NCBI GenBank assembly: GCA_045533175.1
Contig: JAZSHJ010000103.1
Span: 1-22,156, forward strand
Direction: 5' to 3'
DNA length: 22,156 bases
From: SIG588 sp045533175
Lineage (GTDB): Bacteria > Bacillota > Clostridia > Oscillospirales > Acutalibacteraceae
Shown here: positions 14,663 through 21,737 of the stretch, piece by piece
How the letters are laid out: each line of letters starts with the position of its first letter
How positions within the stretch are numbered: position 1 is the first letter of the stretch
Notes under the pieces: generated by a model
What the model was told of the DNA's origin: nothing
What the model saw: only the letters and a program-made list of their open reading frames with translations
Database searches by the model: none
Program-made: the position numbers and the translations under genes

Positions 14663-15352
14663 TTAGGACACCGAACGCTCCACCGGGAGTTCTTCGGTAG
14701 TGGCCAGTTGCGGCTGGCTGCCTTCGGTCACACCTTCGGATTTCAACACGTTGATGAAGGTTTTGAGGAAGATCTTGATATCTGCAACCAGGCACATGTT
14801 GGTGGCATATTCACCATCCAGCTTCGCCTTCAAACCGGTGCACACGTCGTCACGACCACTCACCTGCGCAAGCCCCGTCAAACCGGGACGCACAATGCCG
14901 GCGCCGTTCTTGCGGCGAAGATCCAGCAATTCGGTTTCGTTCAACACCACCGGACGGGGGCCGACAAAACTCATATCCCCTTTCAGGATGTTGAGCAACT
15001 GCGGCAGTTCATCCAGACTGGTCTTACGAAGCAGACCACCCACACGGGAGATGTATGCTTCGGGGTTGTTCAAAAGGTAGGTGGGCATGTTCGCGGGAGC
15101 GTTGGTGCTCATGGTGCGGAACTTGTACACGCGGAACGGTTTGCCCGCACGTCCCATGCGCTCCTGCACAAAGAGAGGAGAGCCATGGGTATCCACAGCC
15201 GCCACCACAGCGATCACCGTGAGGATCGGAAGAAGGAGAAGCAACATAACAAAGGAAACAACGATATCCAGCGCACGCTTGCAAAACAGATATTCTTTGG
15301 TCGGTCGTTTGGCCGGCACATAGTAATCGTTCAAAACGAGAACCTTTTGCAT
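14663..15352 (-). CDS. Undecaprenyl-phosphate sugar phosphotransferase (bacterial sugar transferase family)
   Basis: 229 aa. Family PF02397-type enzymes move a sugar-1-phosphate from a nucleotide sugar to undecaprenyl phosphate, the first step of capsule, exopolysaccharide or glycan assembly at the membrane. It has one hydrophobic segment (28-54) after a short N-terminus and then the conserved core: PFRVYKFRTM (72-81), KTSLDELPQLLNILKGDMSFVGPRP (110-134) and RPGLTGLAQVSGR (155-167). It is the short form without the N-terminal polytopic domain of WbaP-like enzymes. ATG 15352 has AAGGAGG 7 bases upstream. It stands alone with its own promoter and terminator; no glycosyltransferase, flippase or polymerase lies in the window, so the glycan and the sugar are unknown. 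Confidence 0.93.
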   Translation of the reverse strand: MQKVLVLNDYYVPAKRPTKEYLFCKRALDIVVSFVMLLLLLPILTVIAVVAAVDTHGSPLFVQERMGRAGKPFRVYKFRTMSTNAPANMPTYLLNNPEAYISRVGGLLRKTSLDELPQLLNILKGDMSFVGPRPVVLNETELLDLRRKNGAGIVRPGLTGLAQVSGRDDVCTGLKAKLDGEYATNMCLVADIKIFLKTFINVLKSEGVTEGSQPQLATTEELPVERSVS

Positions 15353-15441
15353 CGCAATCCCTCCTTTACTGCTTCTTGATATTGTTCTGTATATTCGTCA
15401 ATCAAAACGGAGTGGGCAGTCTTTTCCCTTGCTCCTACTGA

Positions 15442-15470
15442 ATTATACTATGGAAAAGGTCAAAAAACAA
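15442..15470 (-). promoter_or_regulatory. Promoter of the sugar transferase gene
   Basis: Minus strand: -35 TTGTTT (15465-15470, weak), a 17-bp spacer, -10 TATAAT (15442-15447, exact). It leaves a leader of about 85 bases before the gene. The inverted repeat at 15471-15486 abuts the -35. Confidence 0.65.
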
Positions 15471-15641
15471 GTTACAAAATTGTAACCTTTTCCGCTTCTA
15501 TCTCCACCATAACTTTAACTAAAAGACATCCCCGATTTTTGTGCAACACCCACAACAAAAAGCAGCTTTTTCGACTTTTTCGGCCTGTCGAACCCTGTAT
15601 TTTTTTGATTTTCACAAGAATTGTTACAAGTTTTGTTACAA
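15471..15641. repeat. Cluster of four GTTACAA heptamers upstream of the sugar transferase promoter
   Basis: GTTACAA-AA-TTGTAAC (15471-15486) is an inverted pair directly upstream of the -35. TTGTTACAA occurs twice as a direct repeat with a 12-base period (15621-15629 and 15633-15641). The 15487-15620 stretch between them is AT-rich and holds no gene or other signal that I can see. The pair near 15630 overlaps the downstream tail of the folE terminator, so part of the similarity may be T-richness. A role as an operator is speculation. Confidence 0.45.
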
Positions 15642-15681
15642 AAAACAGAGCGTGTTTTCCTTAAAACACGCTCTGTTTTTT
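15641..15681 (-). terminator. Terminator of the metK-alr-folE operon
   Basis: Long inverted repeat: AAAACACGCTCTG (15663-15675) with CAGAGCGTGTTTT (15646-15658), loop of 4, extended by an A/T pair tract to 15641 and 15680. On the minus strand it ends in T6 and begins right at the folE stop. Confidence 0.92.
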
Positions 15682-16240
15682 ATTTCCCTGTTAAAAGCGA
15701 CAACGTCTCCGCGCGGGTACGCACGTCCGAACGCATGGTACCGCGCAAGGCCGATGTCTGCGTCACCGCACCTGCCGCACGAACACCGCGCATGGTCATG
15801 CACAAATGCTCCGCCTCAATGATGACCGCCACCCCGTGAGGTTGCAATTCCTTGTCTAAGAAATCGGCAATCTGTTCGGTCAAACGCTCCTGCAGTTGCG
15901 GACGACGGGCATAACAGTTCACCACCCGTGCCAATTTGGAAAGCCCCAGCACTCGCCCGTCACGCGGGATATAAGCGATGTGTGCCACCCCCGTAAAGGG
16001 CAGCAAATGATGCTCACACATGGAGTACAGCGGGATATCCCGCACGGTAACCAATTCTTCGTTGTGTCCTTCGTGAAAGATCTTCAAATGCTTGGTCGGA
16101 TCTTCCGTCAGGCCGCCAAAGATCTCTTCATACATATTCGCCACGCGACGCGGGGTTTCCACCAACCCTTCGCGATCGGGATCTTCCCCGATGGCGGCCA
16201 GCAATTCCCGCACCGCCGCTTCAATACGCGCCTTATCCAT
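15680..16240 (-). CDS. folE: GTP cyclohydrolase I
   Basis: 186 aa, typical length. Converts GTP to 7,8-dihydroneopterin triphosphate, the first step of tetrahydrofolate synthesis (or queuosine-type precursors). Zinc ligands C75 and H78 (SMCEHHLLPF) and C147 (EHLCMTMRG) are present, as are GLSKLARVV, RRPQLQERLTEQIA and the C-terminal RTRAETLSLL. Start: ATG 16240 with GGAGG 9 bases upstream, four bases past the alr stop; a longer reading to 16276 would overlap alr and lacks a ribosome site. Third gene of metK-alr-folE. No other folate gene is in the window, so control with metK may serve the methyl cycle, which needs folate. Confidence 0.96.
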   Translation of the reverse strand: MDKARIEAAVRELLAAIGEDPDREGLVETPRRVANMYEEIFGGLTEDPTKHLKIFHEGHNEELVTVRDIPLYSMCEHHLLPFTGVAHIAYIPRDGRVLGLSKLARVVNCYARRPQLQERLTEQIADFLDKELQPHGVAVIIEAEHLCMTMRGVRAAGAVTQTSALRGTMRSDVRTRAETLSLLTGK

Positions 16241-16244
16241 ATAC

Positions 16245-17387
16245 TCACGCCTCCCGACTGATCGCATCGTGCACACCCACCACGTCTCCGTCTTGCACGA
16301 ACACGCGGGGCACCCGTTTGCCGATCAAGCATAACAATTCATAGGAAATCGTGCCGATTTCGGCCGCCAGTTCTTCCACCGGCAGTCCTTCGCCGAACAC
16401 CGTCACCACCGTGCCCGCCTCGACACCGTCGATATCGCTCACATCCAACACCGTCTGATCCATGCACACGCGTCCAACCACCGCCGCGCGACGACCGTTC
16501 ACCAACATAGACGCGCGATTGGAAAATAAGCGAGAGTACCCGTCGGCATATCCGATCGGCACGGTAGCAAGTCGCATCGGCCGCGTGGCGGTAAAGGTAC
16601 GGCCGTAACTGACCGTTTCCCCCGCCGCTACCGTTTTCACCTGCGAAACCACCGTTTTCAAACCGAGTGCGGGACGCAGGTGCGGGTTCACACTACCGTC
16701 GGGCATACACCCGTACAAAATGATACCGGGACGCACCATATCCATGTGACATTCCGTGTATCGCAAGGTGGCGGCGCTGTTGCAACAATGCTTCAATGCA
16801 AAATGCACGCCCGCCGCTTCGGCAGCCGCAATATGTGCCGCAAACACCGCATACTGTGCGCGAACAAACGCTTCATCTTCGGTGTCCGCCGTGGCAAAGT
16901 GGGTGAAGATTCCCTCCGCCGTCAGGTGCGGCAAAGAAGCCGCCGCCAGAATATCCGCATTGTCACGCAAACCCACGCGCCCCATGCCGGTATCCACCTT
17001 CAAATGGACGGTGAGATGCACCCCCTCTGCGGCTGCACGGGCCGAAAGCGCCTGCGCGTGTTCCAAACTCACCACCGCGGTGGTGATGTTTTGTGCGGCC
17101 AATGCCCCCACCGCTTCGGGCGGGGTGTAGGAAAGGATCAAAATGCGTTGGGTTAACCCCATCTGTCGCAGTTGCAACGCTTCTTCCAAATTGGAAACGG
17201 CAAACCACCGAACTCCCAACGTGTCGTACAGTCGCGCAATGTGTTGCACACAATGGCCGTAAGCATCCGCTTTCACCACCGCGCAAAGGCAGCAATCGGC
17301 CGCCAGTTGCCCGCGGATATATTCATAATTATCCCGCACAGCCGAGAGATCGATCTCGGCCCACGTACGCCGAAAAAACGGTTGCAC
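16245..17387 (-). CDS. alr: Alanine racemase
   Basis: 380 aa. PLP enzyme interconverting L- and D-alanine, supplying D-Ala for peptidoglycan. The PLP lysine is K39 in AVVKADAYGH. Also present are HLKVDTGMGRVG, MVRPGIILYG, VSYGRTF, the IGYADGYSR block (catalytic Tyr is expected in this region by family comparison) and GRVCMDQ. Start: GTG 17387 with AAAGGAG (17396-17402) 8 bases upstream. The in-frame GTG at 17396 lies partly within this site and is rejected. It follows metK by 18 bases with no terminator, and folE begins 4 bases after its stop, so all three are one transcript. Confidence 0.95.
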   Translation of the reverse strand: MQPFFRRTWAEIDLSAVRDNYEYIRGQLAADCCLCAVVKADAYGHCVQHIARLYDTLGVRWFAVSNLEEALQLRQMGLTQRILILSYTPPEAVGALAAQNITTAVVSLEHAQALSARAAAEGVHLTVHLKVDTGMGRVGLRDNADILAAASLPHLTAEGIFTHFATADTEDEAFVRAQYAVFAAHIAAAEAAGVHFALKHCCNSAATLRYTECHMDMVRPGIILYGCMPDGSVNPHLRPALGLKTVVSQVKTVAAGETVSYGRTFTATRPMRLATVPIGYADGYSRLFSNRASMLVNGRRAAVVGRVCMDQTVLDVSDIDGVEAGTVVTVFGEGLPVEELAAEIGTISYELLCLIGKRVPRVFVQDGDVVGVHDAISREA

Positions 17388-17405
17388 CGCGACCACTCCT
17401 TTGTG

Positions 17406-18593
17406 TTACAGATTCAAACATTTACGCAGGTCATCCACGCGGTCGGTGCGCTCCCACGCCACGTCCACGTCCTCGCGGCCGATATGACCGTAAGCCGCAA
17501 GCGGACGGTACTGCGGGCGACGCAGGTCCAATTTGTCGATAATCGCCGCGGGGCGGAAATCGAACACCGCCTCCACCGCTTGAGCAATACGGTCGTCTGC
17601 CAACACGCCCGTGCCCTTGGTGTCCACACGCACCGAAACGGGACGCGCCACACCGATGGCATACGCCACCTGCACTTCACAACGGGTGGCCAGACCTGCC
17701 GCCACCACGTTCTTTGCTGCATAACGCGCCATATACGTCGCACAACGGTCCACCTTTGTGGGGTCTTTCCCCGAAAACGCACCGCCGCCGTGGGGGGCAT
17801 AGCCGCCGTAGGTGTCCACAATGATCTTACGGCCGGTAAGACCGCTGTCGCCGTGCGGACCACCCACCACAAACCGACCCGTGGGATTCACAAAGATCTT
17901 CGTGTCCACGTCCATTAATTCGGCGGGAATGATCGGTGCGATCACGTGTTCAATGAGATCGGCACGGATCTGTTCGAGCGTCACGTCTTCGCTGTGCTGA
18001 GTGGACACCACCACGGTTTCCACCCGCACGGGGGTAAGGCCGTCATATTCCACCGTCACCTGCGTTTTCCCATCGGGACGCAGATACGGCAAGGTGGCGT
18101 TTTTACGCACTTCGGCCAGACGATACGCCAGTTTGTGCGCCAACGAAATGGGAAGCGGCATCAATTCCGCCGTTTCATTGCAGGCAAAACCAAACATCAA
18201 GCCTTGGTCGCCCGCACCGATGAGATCGTATTCCTCGTGTTGGTCGTTTTCGCGACTTTCCAGCGCGGCATTCACACCCATCGCAATATCGGGCGATTGC
18301 TCATCCAGCACCGACAGCACCGCACACGTGGCACCGTCGAACCCCTGGGACGCGTCGTTATATCCGATCTCCCGCACCACCGAACGGGCAATGGCGGGAA
18401 TATCCACCTCTGCCGTGGTGGTGATTTCGCCCATCACCAGCACCATGCCCGTCGTGGCCACCGTTTCGCACGCCACGTGCGCCATGGGATCGCGTTCCAA
18501 AATGGCATCCAACACCGCATCCGAGATCTGGTCGCACACTTTATCGGGATGCCCTTCGGTGACCGATTCGGATGTAAAAAACGTTCTGCTCAT
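17406..18593 (-). CDS. metK: S-adenosylmethionine synthetase
   Basis: 395 aa, full length. Makes S-adenosylmethionine from methionine and ATP. Signature motifs: TSESVTEGHPDKVCDQISD (7-25, with H15), GAGDQGLMFGFA (126-137) and GGGAFSGKDPTKVDR (about 262-276); the C-terminus (WERTDRVDDLRKCL) is intact. Start: ATG 18593 with GGAGG 11 bases upstream; the conserved N-terminus begins here, and the in-frame start at 18626 lies next to the riboswitch terminator. The first gene of metK-alr-folE, it is controlled by the SAM-I riboswitch upstream, so high SAM should stop its own transcript. Confidence 0.97.
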   Translation of the reverse strand: MSRTFFTSESVTEGHPDKVCDQISDAVLDAILERDPMAHVACETVATTGMVLVMGEITTTAEVDIPAIARSVVREIGYNDASQGFDGATCAVLSVLDEQSPDIAMGVNAALESRENDQHEEYDLIGAGDQGLMFGFACNETAELMPLPISLAHKLAYRLAEVRKNATLPYLRPDGKTQVTVEYDGLTPVRVETVVVSTQHSEDVTLEQIRADLIEHVIAPIIPAELMDVDTKIFVNPTGRFVVGGPHGDSGLTGRKIIVDTYGGYAPHGGGAFSGKDPTKVDRCATYMARYAAKNVVAAGLATRCEVQVAYAIGVARPVSVRVDTKGTGVLADDRIAQAVEAVFDFRPAAIIDKLDLRRPQYRPLAAYGHIGREDVDVAWERTDRVDDLRKCLNL

Positions 18594-18624
18594 AGTATAG
18601 TATTCCTCCGCTTTGAAATTCGTC

Positions 18625-18657
18625 AAAAAACCGTTCGGCCGAAAGACCGAACGGTTT
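18625..18657 (-). terminator. Riboswitch-controlled terminator in the metK leader
   Basis: Minus strand: AAACCGTTCGG (18647-18657), short loop, CCGAACGGTTT (18628-18638) followed by more Ts to 18625. The inner bases extend the stem by a T-G and a C-G pair. It is the expression platform of the SAM-I aptamer. Confidence 0.93.
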
Positions 18658-18664
18658 CAAAACG

Positions 18665-18759
18665 CTCATCTTTCGGTGTTACCCGCAGGAATTGGCACCT
18701 TACCGCAAGGCAGGTTGCCGGACATCACAGGGCCTGTTCCCTCCGTCACTCTTGATAAG
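18665..18759 (-). promoter_or_regulatory. SAM-I (S-box) riboswitch aptamer
   Basis: The minus strand holds the S-box consensus blocks in order: CTTATCAAGAG, GGAGGGA, GGCCC, CCGGCAACC, AAGGTGCCAATTCCTGC and GAAAGATGAG. P1 pairs CTTATC (18754-18759) with GATGAG (18665-18670). It sits between the metK promoter and the terminator at 18625-18657. Binding of SAM should stabilise P1 and allow termination; low SAM allows CCGAAAGA (18669-18676) to pair with TCTTTCGG (18639-18646) and break the terminator. Confidence 0.97.
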
Positions 18760-18792
18760 TCGGTATTCGATTGTTATTGACATTGCTTTAAC

Positions 18793-18821
18793 AGTATACG
18801 CATTTCCCCCGCATTTGTCAA
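18793..18821 (-). promoter_or_regulatory. Promoter of metK-alr-folE
   Basis: Minus strand: -35 TTGACA (18816-18821, exact), a 17-bp spacer, -10 TATACT (18793-18798). The start near 18786 is about 27 bases ahead of the riboswitch aptamer. Confidence 0.87.
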
Positions 18822-18846
18822 CCCCGAATTTGTAAACATTTCGTCG

Positions 18847-21561
18847 TTATGCGGCAGGAAATCTCTCGATCTTCCCGACAGCTAACTGCAAAATCAGTCG
18901 TGCGTCGGTGGAATCGATCTTTTTATCGCCGTTCACGTCCGCCGCCGTGGCGTCGATAGCCTTGGCATCGATCTTGCCCACCGCCAGTTGCAGCACCAAA
19001 CGGGCATCGGTGGAATCGATCTTTTTGTCGCCGTTCACGTCGCCGTACGCCAGGCGAGGAATCACCCCACCGCCTTCAAGGTACTTCTCACACACGGTGC
19101 ACCACAAGCCTGCGGTAATACCCGCTTCGGTGGTGGTGGCGGGAATTTCATCGCGCCATTCCTTTTCGTGGGCAGGAATCAGTTCACCGCCCGTGGCATA
19201 CCACTCACACTTGGTGCACCACTCACCTGCGGTGCGGCCTTTTTCGGTACAAGTCGCATCGATCCGGTCACGCGGTTCGGTGGTGGGGTGGTCACACATT
19301 TTGGGAGTCAGCGTCAGCGAACGCATCTCTTGGTTGGAGGGATGGAAGGAAGAATCGTGATAGGGCGAGTAATACTGAATCTCGCAACGGGTGCCATCCG
19401 CGCTGAAGCGCAGAATACCCAGCATACCGAGTGCCTCACCGTCAAAATACGACACGTCCAGATCCTGTGCGTTGATCATCACCTGCGGCACCACGTTGCC
19501 CGCCTCGTTTTCATCAAAGCGGGTGAGCACGTGACCGTCGGCGGTGCCGTCGTGACCGCACAGCAACATCTTCACGTTGTCGTGTTTGTAAATGATCTCC
19601 GTCCAGATCGGCTGTTCCGAACCGCCCGGCCACGCTACGGCGCCACCCGGCATCAGTTCGCCGATATAACCGCCGATCTCGGCATCTGACTTGGTATACG
19701 GCATCCAATGGGTGGAATAGCGGCCGGTTTCCCCGCCGATATAGGCGTGGGTGGTAAGAATGACGTTGTCATCGGGATACTGCTCCAAAATGTCACACGC
19801 CCAGTTGATAACGCTCACACGCGGATGATACTCCAACTGAAGCACCATCCATTGCACGCCTTTTGCCCAAAAACGGTAATAGGAGTTTTCCGCACCGCTG
19901 TATTTCCCGTCGGCATCCGCCGCGGTACCGTAGATATCATAATCGTCCTTGAACGAACCGCAATAGGTATTCTTCGCTGCGGTGGAATAGATGTAATCAA
20001 AGCCGAACTGGCTGTTGTAATTGGAACTGTCACGAATGACGTAATCGGGATTGTCTGTGGGTGTGCAACTGCCGGGATAGTCATGGTTACCTGTCGCATT
20101 GCTCCACGACACCTTGTCGGTGAAAAGATCCCAACCGTCTTTCAGGATGTTCCATTGGCCGGCCGAATCGGTCCAGGTGGTATCGCCCGCACCGAGCACG
20201 TGTACGATATTCTCTTTTTCCACGTTATCCGCGATCCATTTGGCCGCGGCCATCCACTCCTCGGTGAACGTGCCGGTGCTCAATTCCTGCGTATCGGGGA
20301 TAAACACCATGGTGTAGTAATCCTCACCGATCACATCGGTGGGAATCTCGTAATCCTCCCAGTCGTCCGCACGCGAACCGCGATACACCATGTGGTTTTC
20401 CTGTGCGGAGCTATCCGGCTGCGTTGCTAACACATAATTGGTGGAACCCAGCAGATACCAGTTGGCAAGCAATCCTTGCGCATTTGCATCAATGCCGTTT
20501 GTGCGGTTGCCGATTTTGGGCACGCGGTTTTCCGCGATTTCGGACGCGGTGCGAGCATCGCTCCACACACGCACATCCGCAATGCCGCCTTGGAAGGTGG
20601 CCCCCTCGCCGCCCGAAGCCACGCAAAGTGCCGTGGCAGGCGTGATTGCCGCACCTGCACCCGGGAACGCGGCCGTTTGCGTGCCGTCGACGTACACAAG
20701 GAAACGGTCGGCCGCCGCATCACGCACCAACGCAATATCCACCCATTTTCCTTTGCGCACGTCGCAATTCACCGTCATCGACTTTCCGCCCCATTGTGCG
20801 TGCAGAGCACCCTTCGCCGTCATGGCCAGTTCGATAGCCGTGTTTCCTTCGCCGTCCTGCGCCGAAAGAATGGTGTAGCTGTCTTCCGTATAGTCGGCAA
20901 AGGGATCCGCCTTCACACTCACTTCAAACGTGTTCGGTGCGGAAGAAAACGGACGGGACGCTTGCAGATACGTATCGGTCGCACCAAAAGTGATACCGCC
21001 TTCGGTGGTATCCACAATGGAAATCTCGTGATACGTGATCTCGCCATTGCTTTCCAACAGCGCTTCACCGGGAGTAGTATACAAGCGGAACCAATTGATG
21101 GTTTTGGTAAGATCAAACGGGCCGGTACTGCCGTGGCTTGCCGCGGCGGCACGGAACGGAAGATACACTTCGTTCAACCCGCTTTTCCAAAGGACCGAAT
21201 TCAAATTCCAATGGATCTCGGAACTGTCCGCGCGTGCATTGGCCAACTCGATACTGCCGCCTTTGTTAAACGCATCCGCCACCGCACGGTTCAAGGTGAC
21301 CTTCACATACAGCGACAGATATTCGTATTCCACGTCCGCAGGTAACTGCACTTCGCAGTAGCTGCAGGAAACAGAAACGTTTTTCCCCGCCAAAGGATAC
21401 GTGGTTATTGGCTCATCCGACACCTCCTTCGGCGGAAATACCCACCATGAGTTCGGATACTCGTTCACCGCGGCCGTCACCGTGCCGCATACGCCGAAAC
21501 TGCTGCACAGCAACACCACCGTGCACAGCACGGACAACCACCGTTTTACATATCTCTTCAT
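18847..21561 (-). CDS. Secreted LamG / calcineurin-like metallophosphoesterase / dockerin protein
   Basis: 904 aa. Residues 1-32 are a signal peptide (likely cut after VTAA). About 50-185 is a beta-rich region of unknown type. About 190-375 is a LamG/concanavalin-like domain (VDIALVRDAAADRFLVYVDG, GGIADVRVWSDARTASEI). About 415-735 is a metallophosphoesterase with D423 (FIPDTQ), D460 (GAGDTTW), N492-H493 (GNHDY), H605 (LTTHAY) and H670/H677 (GHDG...GH), so the dinuclear metal site looks complete. About 757-835 holds two CxxC repeats, and 839-898 a type I dockerin. Start: ATG 21561 with AAGGGA about 5 bases upstream; the GTG at 21579 is less likely. Substrate unknown; extracellular phosphodiester or phosphomonoester hydrolysis is the family expectation. 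No clear terminator follows. Confidence 0.9.
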   Translation of the reverse strand: MKRYVKRWLSVLCTVVLLCSSFGVCGTVTAAVNEYPNSWWVFPPKEVSDEPITTYPLAGKNVSVSCSYCEVQLPADVEYEYLSLYVKVTLNRAVADAFNKGGSIELANARADSSEIHWNLNSVLWKSGLNEVYLPFRAAAASHGSTGPFDLTKTINWFRLYTTPGEALLESNGEITYHEISIVDTTEGGITFGATDTYLQASRPFSSAPNTFEVSVKADPFADYTEDSYTILSAQDGEGNTAIELAMTAKGALHAQWGGKSMTVNCDVRKGKWVDIALVRDAAADRFLVYVDGTQTAAFPGAGAAITPATALCVASGGEGATFQGGIADVRVWSDARTASEIAENRVPKIGNRTNGIDANAQGLLANWYLLGSTNYVLATQPDSSAQENHMVYRGSRADDWEDYEIPTDVIGEDYYTMVFIPDTQELSTGTFTEEWMAAAKWIADNVEKENIVHVLGAGDTTWTDSAGQWNILKDGWDLFTDKVSWSNATGNHDYPGSCTPTDNPDYVIRDSSNYNSQFGFDYIYSTAAKNTYCGSFKDDYDIYGTAADADGKYSGAENSYYRFWAKGVQWMVLQLEYHPRVSVINWACDILEQYPDDNVILTTHAYIGGETGRYSTHWMPYTKSDAEIGGYIGELMPGGAVAWPGGSEQPIWTEIIYKHDNVKMLLCGHDGTADGHVLTRFDENEAGNVVPQVMINAQDLDVSYFDGEALGMLGILRFSADGTRCEIQYYSPYHDSSFHPSNQEMRSLTLTPKMCDHPTTEPRDRIDATCTEKGRTAGEWCTKCEWYATGGELIPAHEKEWRDEIPATTTEAGITAGLWCTVCEKYLEGGGVIPRLAYGDVNGDKKIDSTDARLVLQLAVGKIDAKAIDATAADVNGDKKIDSTDARLILQLAVGKIERFPAA
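18905..19041. repeat. Duplicated dockerin half-repeat, 35 bp copies 102 bp apart
   Basis: 18905-18939 and 19007-19041 are 35-bp copies with one mismatch; the 102-bp period equals 34 codons, the F-hand spacing of the dockerin. Both copies code for GDKKIDSTDA-type calcium loops. Confidence 0.85.
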
Positions 21562-21597
21562 ACTGTCCCTTCTTTTCACAAAGTCTTATACAAGGTA

Positions 21598-21626
21598 AGT
21601 ATAACATACACCTTTTGTTTGTGCAA
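21598..21626 (-). promoter_or_regulatory. Promoter of the metallophosphoesterase gene
   Basis: Minus strand: -35 TTGCAC (21621-21626, partial match), a 17-bp spacer, -10 TATACT (21598-21603). The start near 21591 gives a leader of about 30 bases. Confidence 0.65.
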
Positions 21627-21693
21627 GGTTTTTGTCCCATAACGACCGACTATACCGAAATTCTCTTCATTCCATCGTCCGCACCGTAACACA

Positions 21694-21725
21694 AACCCCC
21701 GCCTTTCGCAAGAAAGACGGGGGTT
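21694..21725 (-). terminator. Terminator of pckA
   Basis: AACCCCCG (21694-21701) pairs with CGGGGGTT (21718-21725), and CTTTC (21703-21707) with GAAAG (21712-21716), loop GCAA, one internal mismatch. The minus-strand tail is only TTTGTGTT, so the T-tract is weak, but the stem is GC-rich and 12 bases past the stop. Confidence 0.8.
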
Positions 21726-21737
21726 AATGAATTTATC

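Noticed and set aside
15680..16276. folE starting at 16276
   Set aside because: The extra 12 residues overlap the end of alr, lack a ribosome site and are absent from the usual FolE N-terminus; GGAGG before ATG 16240 decides the start.
12317..19050. A cellulosome gene cluster
   Set aside because: Only two dockerin proteins are present, without cohesin, scaffoldin or plant-cell-wall enzymes linked to a dockerin; the GH28-like protein has neither a signal peptide nor a dockerin.
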